A DNA stretch of 64,000 nt from Rhodospirillaceae bacterium. Lineage in GTDB: Bacteria > Pseudomonadota > Alphaproteobacteria > CACIAM-22H2. Shown in pieces: positions 17,042-24,434 of the stretch (within the stretch, counting starts at the first letter, position 1; the number at the start of each line of letters is the position of its first letter). The DNA lies in the NCBI GenBank assembly GCA_022843945.1, contig JALHMR010000001.1, positions 62,001 to 126,000 on the forward strand, read 5' to 3'. The notes beneath the pieces were generated by a model that was not told the DNA's origin, ran no database searches, and saw only the letters and a program-made list of their open reading frames with translations. Position numbers and translations under genes: made by a program.

Positions 17042-18310
17042 TTACGGGCGGCCCGTCTCGCCGACCTGCTTCGCATAGGTCTCGCGGCCGCAGAAAGCGG
17101 CAAGGGCGCCCACCATACAACCGGCCGGCAGGATGGCAAAAGCGAGGGCATAGCTCCCGGCGCTGTAGTGGCGCGCACCCGCCACCAGCGTGCCGTCCCA
17201 GTGCAGATCGAGCAGCAGCCCGACCAGCGGCTGGAAGAGCGCGCCCGAGCCGATCACCGCCGTGTTGATGAAGCCATAGGTGCTCGACGACAGGAAAGCG
17301 GGGTTGTGCTCGCGCGCGGCGGCGAAGGACAGCACCATGCAAGAGGCGCCGAAGCCGTGGATGATGATCAAGGCGGAGAAGGCGATGAGCGGCAGGCCAG
17401 GCAGATAGAGGGCCAGGGCCAGCGCCACGCCGGCGAGCGCCGAACCCGCCACCATCACCGGCCGGCGCCGCTGCCAGTGATCGGAGAGCCAGCCGAGCAG
17501 CGGCGCGCCGAAGGCCCAGCCGACGAACATCAGGGACAGCGTCGCCGCCGCCGGCGCGCGCTCCATGCCGTGCACCGTGGTCAGCCAGGGCACGCCCCAC
17601 AGGCCGGCGAAGGCGAGCATCGGACCGGTCATGGTCAGGCCGAACAGGGCGTTGAGCCAGGTCTGGCGATTGGCGGCAACGCGGCGGATCCCCTCGCCCA
17701 GGCCGATGGCCGAGCTCTCGGCATGGCGCTGGTCGCGAATCACCAGCCACAACGCCACGGCGAAGAAAACCGCCGCGCCGCCGATGACCAGGACCGTGGC
17801 GCGCCAGCCGACCTCCGAGACCGCGGCGGCCAGCGGCGCCTGGCCGAGCACCGCCCCCGCCATGCCCGCCGCCTGGGCCAGGCCGCCGAGCAGCGCGAAG
17901 CGATGGGGCGGGAACCACTGCGTGATCACGGTCAGCACACCGACCCAGGAGAACGCGGCACCGGCCCCGATCAGCAGCCGGCCCAGCGAGGCCACCGCGG
18001 TGCTGTCGGCCACGGCGAAGACCAGGCTGCCGACGGCGCAGAGCAAGGCCGCCGCCGTGGTCAGGCGGCGCGGGCCCACGCGATCCATCAGCAGGCCGAC
18101 CGGAATCTGCAGGCCGGCATAGGCGTAGAAATAAAAGGCCGAGAGGTTGCCGAGGATCGCCGCACCCACGGCGAAGTCGCGCATCAGCTCCTCGACCATG
18201 ACGCTGGGCGAGACGCGCTGCAGGAACGCATAGGAGAAGAAGAGAGCCGCGACCAGCCACGCGGCCAGCGCGCGGCCACGACCGGCGCTGGAAGGGGATA
18301 CCGACGTCAC
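17042..18310 (-). CDS. MFS transporter
   Basis: A 422-residue inner-membrane carrier with about 12 transmembrane segments. It resembles the Nar/ACS-like MFS group with the N-terminal FFSYAFLQRVSPSVMVEELMRDF, and has LMDRVGPRRL as the loop 2-3 motif. A second-half loop reads FGAPLLGWLSDHWQRRRP. It probably imports or exports an organic anion. As first gene of the catabolic operon (13 bp before the acyl-CoA dehydrogenase start) it likely serves that pathway. The divergent Bug gene starts 67 bp away, so the operon promoter must lie in that gap. No convincing hexamer pair is visible. Confidence 0.9.
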   Translation of the reverse strand: MTSVSPSSAGRGRALAAWLVAALFFSYAFLQRVSPSVMVEELMRDFAVGAAILGNLSAFYFYAYAGLQIPVGLLMDRVGPRRLTTAAALLCAVGSLVFAVADSTAVASLGRLLIGAGAAFSWVGVLTVITQWFPPHRFALLGGLAQAAGMAGAVLGQAPLAAAVSEVGWRATVLVIGGAAVFFAVALWLVIRDQRHAESSAIGLGEGIRRVAANRQTWLNALFGLTMTGPMLAFAGLWGVPWLTTVHGMERAPAAATLSLMFVGWAFGAPLLGWLSDHWQRRRPVMVAGSALAGVALALALYLPGLPLIAFSALIIIHGFGASCMVLSFAAAREHNPAFLSSSTYGFINTAVIGSGALFQPLVGLLLDLHWDGTLVAGARHYSAGSYALAFAILPAGCMVGALAAFCGRETYAKQVGETGRP

Positions 18311-18377
18311 GGGCGGGAGATTAGCCGCCGGGCGCCGCTTGGGCTACGATCCCGCGACCGCTTTCGGGGAGATGTGA

Positions 18378-19340
18378 ATGTACCGGTACATTGCCTTGCT
18401 CGTCGGTGCCGTCGCGATGCTGAACGGCGCCGAGGCGACCGCCCAGGCCGCCTATCCGTCGCGGCCGGTGAAATTCGTCGTTCCCTTCCCGCCCGGCCCG
18501 GCGGACATGTTCGTGCGTCTGTACGCGCAGAAGCTGACCGAGCAGCTCGGCCAGCCCTTCGTCATCGAGAACCGGCCGGGAGCGACCGGCACGATCGGCG
18601 CCGCCGCCGTGGCCGCGGCTCCCGCCGACGGTTACACGCTCCTGGGCACCGTCGATCTGCCGATCGTGAAGGCGCCGAATCTGGTGAAGATTCCTTATGA
18701 CCCGATCAAGGATTACATACCCATCGCCTTGATCGGAGAAGACTTCAATATGCTGGCGGTGCATCCCGCCACCGGCTTCCGCGCGCCCGCCGACCTGGTG
18801 AGCGCCGCCAAGGCGAAGCCGGGTACGCTGAATTTCTCCTCGGCCGGCAACGGATCACCCGGACATATGTGCGGCGAGATGGTCAAGCGGGCAGCGGGCA
18901 TAGAGATGACCCATGTTCCCTATCAGGGCGCCGGACCGTCGCTGACAGCCCTTCTCTCTGGCGAAGTGCAGGTGTTTTGCGGCCCGCCCGCCGCCCTCGC
19001 GCCGCATATCCAGGCCGGCAAGGTCACGCCGCTCGGTATTACGGCGCAGACGGTGTCGCCCCTGACCCCCGGCCTCGCTCCACTGGCCGCTACCTGGCCC
19101 GGCTTCGACCTCACCAACTGGTACGGCTTCCTGGCCCCGGCCGGTACGCCCGAGCCCATCATCGCGACGCTGCGCCAGGCGCTGCGCAAGGTTTTCGACG
19201 ACGACACCGTGAAGCAACGGCTGACCGCCTCGAATATTCAGCCGCGCTGGACCGAAGGCCCGGCGGCGGCCGCGCGCGTCAGCGGCGATCTGGAGAAATG
19301 GGCGAAGGTCATCAAGGACGCCAATATCAAGGCCGATTGA
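18378..19340 (+). CDS. Bug-family (TctC-like) tripartite tricarboxylate transporter binding protein
   Basis: A 320-residue periplasmic binding protein with signal peptide (cleavage near TAQA, residue 25). Bug hallmarks are YPSRPVKFVVPFPPGPADMF, ENRPGATGTIGAAAVAAAPADGYTLL and THVPYQGAGPSLTALLSGEVQV. It captures a small organic acid or amide for a TctAB permease, but no tctAB genes are in the window, as is usual for the very numerous Bug proteins. GGGGAG lies shortly before the ATG. The sulfatase gene follows after 19 bp, so the two form an operon and the ligand may be a sulfated or desulfated compound. Confidence 0.93.
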   Translation: MYRYIALLVGAVAMLNGAEATAQAAYPSRPVKFVVPFPPGPADMFVRLYAQKLTEQLGQPFVIENRPGATGTIGAAAVAAAPADGYTLLGTVDLPIVKAPNLVKIPYDPIKDYIPIALIGEDFNMLAVHPATGFRAPADLVSAAKAKPGTLNFSSAGNGSPGHMCGEMVKRAAGIEMTHVPYQGAGPSLTALLSGEVQVFCGPPAALAPHIQAGKVTPLGITAQTVSPLTPGLAPLAATWPGFDLTNWYGFLAPAGTPEPIIATLRQALRKVFDDDTVKQRLTASNIQPRWTEGPAAAARVSGDLEKWAKVIKDANIKAD

Positions 19341-19359
19341 GTATTTCTGTCAGCGCATC

Positions 19360-20952
19360 ATGAACAAGCGCCCGAACTTCCTGCTGATCATGACCGATCA
19401 GCATCGGGCGGATCATCTCGGCTGCTACGGCAACCGGATCGTCCGCACGCCTCACATCGACTCCATCGCCGCCACCGGCGTGGCCTTCGAGCGCTTCTAC
19501 GTGGCTTCGCCGATCTGCATGCCCAACCGGGCGACACTGATGACCGGGCGCATGCCGTCGCTGCATGGCGTGCGCCACAACGGCATCCCGCTGCCGCTCG
19601 AAGCCACCACCTTCGTCGAGCTGCTGCGGCGCGCCGGCTACCGGACCGCCATGGTGGGCAAGTCGCACCTGCAGAACATGACCGGCGAGGCGGCGAATCT
19701 GCCGCCGGGCAAGTACGCAAGAGGCGGCCCGAGAAGCACGGAAGGCCTCGTTCCCGCGGAGCGGCCAGGACCGGGGCGCTACGACCAGGAGCTGGCGCCG
19801 AAATGGCGCGACGATCCGTCGCACGATCTCGATCTGCCCTATTACGGGTTTGACAGCGTCGATCTCGCCATCGATCACGCCGACCAGGTCGAAGGGCACT
19901 ACACGCGCTGGCTGCGCCAGAAACGCAACGACGCCGACTCCCTGCGCGGGCCGGAGAACGCCCTTCCGTCGCCCGACTATGCGACGCCGCAAGCTTGGCG
20001 CACGCGCCTGCCCGAGGAGCTCTACCCGACCTCCTACATCGCCGAGCGCAGCCTCGCGCGGCTGGACGAATGCGCGCAGGAACGCGACCGTCCGTTTTTC
20101 CTCAAATGCTCGTTTCCCGACCCCCATCACCCGTTCACGCCGCCGGGACGATACTGGGGCATGTACGACCCCAAGGACATGGAGCTGCCGGCGAGCTGGA
20201 ACGTCGATCGCGCCACGGCGGCGCCGCCTCTGCGCTGGCTGCTCGATCAGCGCGACGCCGGCAAGGCGCGGACGGATACGCCGGCCTTGTTCGCCTGCAG
20301 CGAGCGCGAGGCGCGCGAGACGACGGCGCTCACCTTCGGCATGATCACCATGGTCGATGACGCGGTCGGCCGCATTCTCGAGCGCCTGACGGCACTGGGG
20401 CTGGCCGACAACACCATCGTCATCTTCACTGCCGATCACGGCGACTACATGGGCGATCATCAGTTGCTGCTCAAAGGACCGCTGCACTACCAGGCGCTGG
20501 TGCGCGTGCCGTTCCTGTGGCGCGAGCCGGATGGCGGGGTGCGCGGCCGCCGCAGCGCCCTGTCCTCAACCCTGGACATCGCCCGCACGGTGCTCGAGCG
20601 CGCCGGGCTGGAACCCTTCCAGGGGCTGCAGGGCCTGTCGCTGCTCCCGGCGCTCAACGGCGCCCGGGACGGCCGGGAGGCGATCCTGATCGAGGAGGAA
20701 GGCCAGCGCATCTACCTTGGCTTCGATCGCCGCGTGCGGGTGCGCACCGTGGTGACCGAGCGGCACCGTCTCAGCCTCTATGACGGGGCAGCCTGGGGCG
20801 AGCTCTACGACCTTGCCGAGGATCCGCACGAACTGACCAATCGCTGGGCGGATCCGGCCTGCGCGGGGACGCGATCGGCCCTCAGTGAGCAGCTGGCCCG
20901 GGCGATGATCGAGCATTCCGACACACACCCGTATCCCACGGGACTGGCGTAA
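19360..20952 (+). CDS. Sulfatase family hydrolase
   Basis: A 530-residue alkaline-phosphatase-superfamily hydrolase of sulfate (or phosphonate) esters. The metal-binding start is FLLIMTDQHRADHLGCYG. The active-site motif is CMPNR at residues 53-57, a CxPxR sequence, so Cys53 should be converted to formylglycine by a maturation enzyme encoded elsewhere. The late FTADHGDYMGDHQLLLKGP gives the remaining metal ligands. No signal peptide is seen, so the substrate must be imported, which fits the upstream Bug binding protein. Phosphonate monoester hydrolase-like activity is an alternative. Confidence 0.9.
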   Translation: MNKRPNFLLIMTDQHRADHLGCYGNRIVRTPHIDSIAATGVAFERFYVASPICMPNRATLMTGRMPSLHGVRHNGIPLPLEATTFVELLRRAGYRTAMVGKSHLQNMTGEAANLPPGKYARGGPRSTEGLVPAERPGPGRYDQELAPKWRDDPSHDLDLPYYGFDSVDLAIDHADQVEGHYTRWLRQKRNDADSLRGPENALPSPDYATPQAWRTRLPEELYPTSYIAERSLARLDECAQERDRPFFLKCSFPDPHHPFTPPGRYWGMYDPKDMELPASWNVDRATAAPPLRWLLDQRDAGKARTDTPALFACSEREARETTALTFGMITMVDDAVGRILERLTALGLADNTIVIFTADHGDYMGDHQLLLKGPLHYQALVRVPFLWREPDGGVRGRRSALSSTLDIARTVLERAGLEPFQGLQGLSLLPALNGARDGREAILIEEEGQRIYLGFDRRVRVRTVVTERHRLSLYDGAAWGELYDLAEDPHELTNRWADPACAGTRSALSEQLARAMIEHSDTHPYPTGLA

Positions 20953-20970
20953 AAATAAGGTACCCGGCAA

Positions 20971-20994
20971 CCCGGTTTTGACGTCATGACCGGG
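20971..20994. promoter_or_regulatory. 24-bp concentric palindrome (possible operator)
   Basis: CCCGGT (20971-20976) and ACCGGG (20989-20994) flank a perfect TGACGTCA (20979-20986) with the same centre, so 10 of 12 base pairs are symmetric. It lies 18 bp after the sulfatase stop and about 100 bp before the tandem unknown genes. There is no U-tract, so an operator for the downstream genes is more likely than a terminator. This is inference from symmetry alone. Confidence 0.35.
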
Positions 20995-21090
20995 CTATGA
21001 TCGCGGGGTTGGCGCGAACCATGCTTGCGGCTTGCTTCCAACGGCGTTTCTTGGTTGAGTAAGACTTCAGTATAGGGATCGGGGGGTTGA

Positions 21091-22275
21091 ATGTTCCGGT
21101 GGGGGATGGGATTGGGCGTGGCCGCTGCCTTATTGGCCAGCGCCGTATCGGCCCAGGACTTCAAAGCCAATCAGGTCATTCGCGACCGTGTCACCATTGG
21201 CGGCAAGCAGATTCCGCTGCCCGAGGGTGAATGGCGGGTCGCCGGCTACGGCTACTCTTCGATCAAGGATTCGAGCTTCAGCAATCTCGGCGCTTTCGGA
21301 TCGGTCGAGAACATCGTCGCCTTCCGCCGTTCGGGAAACACGATCGATTCCTTCGTCGAGATCAATACCAATACGCTGCCGATCATCGACGGCTGGGGCC
21401 TGTCGAAGGAATGCCTGCGTACCGACCTCTATCTGACGGTTACGCGCTTTCGCACCGGCTTTGACGGCGCCTGCTTCTTCATCAAGCGCACCGCGACCGG
21501 CGCCACTAACGGCTCGCTCAAGGCCTGGGTAGCGGCCAAGAACTTCGCCCAGAGCAACAGGCTCGAATTGCCGGCGGGCTGGGTCACGGTCGGCTTCCGC
21601 TTCGCCGACCGGCAGGACATCGTCGACGTGCGTTTCCATTTCAACCCGGCGACGCGCGGCCTGCCCGCCGCGACGCCGACCGCCGACCCGGCAATGGACC
21701 CGTGGGGTGACGAAAAGGTCAAGGCCGACGTGGCGAAGATGCGCTTCGTCGAGGAACTCTCGGTCTGGGGCACCTTTGTCAGCGGTTATTTCCAGAAGGG
21801 CCTGCGCAATCAACTCGCCGCGGCGGACGTGATGCCCATGCCCTCGGCGGCACTGCTCAACCAGCAGCGGCCGGATGTCCAGGAGCGCCTCAAGGCCCTT
21901 GAGAAATTCCGCGCGGAGAACGCGCTGACCCAGTCGCAGTTCGAATCGCAGCGCAACATGATTCTCAATGAAGCGACCGCGGTGGATGCGGGCGGCTGGC
22001 TCAGCCACTCGGTCAAGAAGAACATCTCGTTCCGCGTCTTCGGCTCGATCGTCGACTGGATGCTGGCCTTCGGCGTGACCCTGAGCGCGCCGATCTCGAC
22101 GGCCCTCACCGCGAGCATCGTCGCCGTGCACTCGGTGATCTTCGTGTTCAACGACCGCTACTGGGACAATTACTGGGTCGAGAAGGGCCGCCGTGACGGC
22201 AGCCAGACGGTCGATTTCCACTACATCGGCGACCAGCCGGCGCCCAACATGGTGGTGTCCCATGCGCGCTCCTAA
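21091..22275 (+). CDS. Secreted membrane-anchored protein of unknown function, copy 1 (SHOCT-like and DUF2061-like parts)
   Basis: I do not recognise the whole protein (394 residues). It has a signal peptide (about 1-21) and a periplasmic-type domain with two Cys (108 and 128) that could pair. A short helical SHOCT-like segment follows at about 263-294 (ALEKFRAENALTQSQFESQR). A C-terminal hydrophobic region at about 305-366 ends in DRYWDNYW, resembling DUF2061 (two helices, HERxW-like end). Copy 2 follows with overlap. The two share GKQxPLPxGxWRVAGY, DGWGxSKxC and DxRFxFNPxTRG. GGGGGG lies before the ATG. Function unknown; an envelope stress or sensing role would be guesswork. Confidence 0.85.
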   Translation: MFRWGMGLGVAAALLASAVSAQDFKANQVIRDRVTIGGKQIPLPEGEWRVAGYGYSSIKDSSFSNLGAFGSVENIVAFRRSGNTIDSFVEINTNTLPIIDGWGLSKECLRTDLYLTVTRFRTGFDGACFFIKRTATGATNGSLKAWVAAKNFAQSNRLELPAGWVTVGFRFADRQDIVDVRFHFNPATRGLPAATPTADPAMDPWGDEKVKADVAKMRFVEELSVWGTFVSGYFQKGLRNQLAAADVMPMPSAALLNQQRPDVQERLKALEKFRAENALTQSQFESQRNMILNEATAVDAGGWLSHSVKKNISFRVFGSIVDWMLAFGVTLSAPISTALTASIVAVHSVIFVFNDRYWDNYWVEKGRRDGSQTVDFHYIGDQPAPNMVVSHARS

Positions 22276-23446
22276 GATGATCGCCCGCGTCGCGCTCGGC
22301 GCGGTTTTCCTGGCGGCAGCGGCCGCCCTCCCGGCCGCCGCCCAGCCCCTGGGCACGGACGATTTCAGGCTCGATCAGCGGCTCTCGGGCGTCTTCACGG
22401 TCGCCGGCAAGCAGGTGCCGCTACCCGCCGGCGACTGGCGGGTGGCGGGCTATCGCAAGATGACGATCGAGACGGGGCTGATCAATTACGGCGCCTATGG
22501 TGTCATCCACAACATCGTCCTGTTCAAGACCAGCGGCAGCACGGTCGACGCCCTGCTCGATCTCAACGTCAACGCGCTGCCCGTGAACGACGGCTGGGGC
22601 ATCTCCAAGGATTGCGAGCGGCAGGATTTCTACGCGACGATCGCCCGCTACAAGTCCGGCTGGGATGCGTCGTGCCTGTTCCTCTATCACACGCAGACCG
22701 CCGCCACGGACAAGACGTCGCGCGCCTGGGGCGACGCGATGAACTACGCCAAGGAAAAGAAGCTGACCCTGCCGTTGAGCTGGGTCACGGCCGGCTTCCG
22801 CGTCGCCACCCGCAGCGACGTGGTTGACGCCCGCTTCTCCTTCAATCCCGAGACCCGCGGCATGAAAGCCTCGAACGGCGCCTGGGACCAGAGCCCTTGG
22901 CACAAGACCAAGTTCGAGGCCGATCCGGCCAAGGTGGCGTTCATCGCGGCGCTGGCGACCTGGGCCGGACCCTATGCCCAGAACATCGAAGAGGGCATGA
23001 AGAACCGCCTTCTGGTGAAAGACGGCTATCCGATGCCCTTCGCCAACGCGGCGAAGGCGGAGGACAAGAGCATCGCCGCGCGCCTCAAGACCCTCGACAA
23101 GCTGTATGCCGAGAAGGGCGTGACGGAAGAGGACTACAAGGCCCAGCGCGAGGCGATCGCCTCGGGCAAGGCCGACGAGCCGATTGCCCAGCCCGACGCG
23201 CCGACCATCGCCTTCTGGAAGACCGTGGCCTACCGGCCGATGGTCTCCACCGCCAACATCTTCATCGACTACTACTGGGTCGGCTCGCCCTTCGCCACCG
23301 GCGTGCTCGTCATCCTGCAGATCCTGGTCAACACGACCAAGTTCTACTTCCACGAGGTCGCCTGGGAGCGCTTCGTGGGGGCGGGATCCGGCAAGCGCGA
23401 CGCGCCGCGGACGATCGACTTCACCTACGCCGCCGTCAACAGCTGA
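22262..23446 (+). CDS. Secreted membrane-anchored protein of unknown function, copy 2
   Basis: A 394-residue paralog of the preceding protein. It has a signal peptide ending near PAAAQ. The N-terminal domain has the same Cys pair (SKDC and DASC) and the same conserved WRVAGY and DGWG segments. A SHOCT-like segment (LKTLDKLYAEKGVTEEDYKAQR) follows, then a C-terminal part with FHEVAWERFVG that matches DUF2061 better than copy 1 does. The start could be ATG at 22262 (14-bp overlap with copy 1) or ATG at 22277 (one base after its stop). An intrinsic terminator follows, so the two genes are a closed transcription unit. Tandem duplication and divergence are clear; the role is not known. Confidence 0.85.
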   Translation: MRAPKMIARVALGAVFLAAAAALPAAAQPLGTDDFRLDQRLSGVFTVAGKQVPLPAGDWRVAGYRKMTIETGLINYGAYGVIHNIVLFKTSGSTVDALLDLNVNALPVNDGWGISKDCERQDFYATIARYKSGWDASCLFLYHTQTAATDKTSRAWGDAMNYAKEKKLTLPLSWVTAGFRVATRSDVVDARFSFNPETRGMKASNGAWDQSPWHKTKFEADPAKVAFIAALATWAGPYAQNIEEGMKNRLLVKDGYPMPFANAAKAEDKSIAARLKTLDKLYAEKGVTEEDYKAQREAIASGKADEPIAQPDAPTIAFWKTVAYRPMVSTANIFIDYYWVGSPFATGVLVILQILVNTTKFYFHEVAWERFVGAGSGKRDAPRTIDFTYAAVNS

Positions 23447-23467
23447 CGCTGTTCGCCAGATAGGCTC

Positions 23468-23514
23468 AAGGGGGCCGGCAGCACCCGGAAGGGCGCTGCC
23501 GGCCCTTTGCTTTT
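23468..23514 (+). terminator. Intrinsic terminator after the tandem secreted genes
   Basis: A perfect 11-bp stem, GGGCCGGCAGC (23472-23482) with GCTGCCGGCCC (23495-23505), and a 12-base loop is followed by TTTGCTTTT. It lies 25 bases past the stop of copy 2 and would end that two-gene unit. Confidence 0.85.
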
Positions 23515-23564
23515 GGCGGCCGATCCGGCACCCTTGAGCCGCCCGCGGAATCACGATCAGGATC

Positions 23565-24434
23565 ATGGACGTCACGCTTCTCGGCACCGGCTGCCCCCAG
23601 GTCTCCACCGAGCGTTACGGGCCCGCCAATCTGGTGCGCCACGGCGGCCGCGCCTTTCTCGTGGATTGCGGCTCGGGCACCACCCAGCGGCTGCTGGGCG
23701 CCGGCTCGGCCGGGCGCGATCTCGATGCGGTGCTGCTCACCCATCTCCATTCCGATCATCTCGTCGACCTCTACCAACTCATCGTCTCGAGCTGGCACCA
23801 GGGACGCGACCGTCCGCAGCGCGTCTACGGCCCGCCCGGCACCCGGCGCTTCGTCGAGAGCACGATGACCGTCTGGCGGACCGAACTCGAGCAGCGCATC
23901 GCCCATGAGAAGCGTCCTTCGACCCGTGCCCTCGAAACCGAGGTCACCGAGATCGGTCCGGGGACCGTGCTGAACCAGGATGGCGTCGCCATCACCGCCG
24001 TGGCGGTGGCGCACCAGCCGGTCAAGCATGCCTTCGGCTTCGTCTTCGAGGCCGGCGGCCGCAAGCTGGCCTTCAGCGGCGACACCGCCTATTGCCCGGC
24101 GCTGATCGAGGCGGCGCGCGGCGCCGATGTGCTGGTGCACGAATGCTTCATCCATCGCGAGATGAAGCTCACCCCCGGGCGCACGGCCGAAGGACTGGCG
24201 AACGTCGCCTCCTATCACACCCTGTCGTCCGAGGTCGGCAAGGTCGCCGCCGAATCCGGAGCGCGCTGCCTGGTGCTCAACCATTTCGTGCCCATCGCCT
24301 TCGACAAGGCCGCCCTGCTCGCCGAGGTCCGCAAGGACTACGCCGGCCCGATCGTGGTGGGCGAGGACCTGATGCGCCTCGACCTCGACACGCGCGTGGC
24401 GACGCATGCCGGCGGCCTGATCGGTCTCGCTTAG
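23565..24434 (+). CDS. MBL-fold metallo-hydrolase (RNase Z-like branch)
   Basis: A 289-residue metallo-beta-lactamase fold hydrolase. The opening MDVTLLGTGCPQVSTERYGPA and metal motif HLHSDH (H60, H62, D64, H65) are those of the RNase Z/arylsulfatase-like branch. Later ligands are in FSGDTAYC and LVLNHFVP. The substrate could be a cyclic phosphodiester, an ester or tRNA precursor; length and lack of an exosite favour a small-molecule hydrolase. The stop TAG shares a base with the GTG of the antiporter gene, so the two are translationally coupled. Confidence 0.88.
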   Translation: MDVTLLGTGCPQVSTERYGPANLVRHGGRAFLVDCGSGTTQRLLGAGSAGRDLDAVLLTHLHSDHLVDLYQLIVSSWHQGRDRPQRVYGPPGTRRFVESTMTVWRTELEQRIAHEKRPSTRALETEVTEIGPGTVLNQDGVAITAVAVAHQPVKHAFGFVFEAGGRKLAFSGDTAYCPALIEAARGADVLVHECFIHREMKLTPGRTAEGLANVASYHTLSSEVGKVAAESGARCLVLNHFVPIAFDKAALLAEVRKDYAGPIVVGEDLMRLDLDTRVATHAGGLIGLA

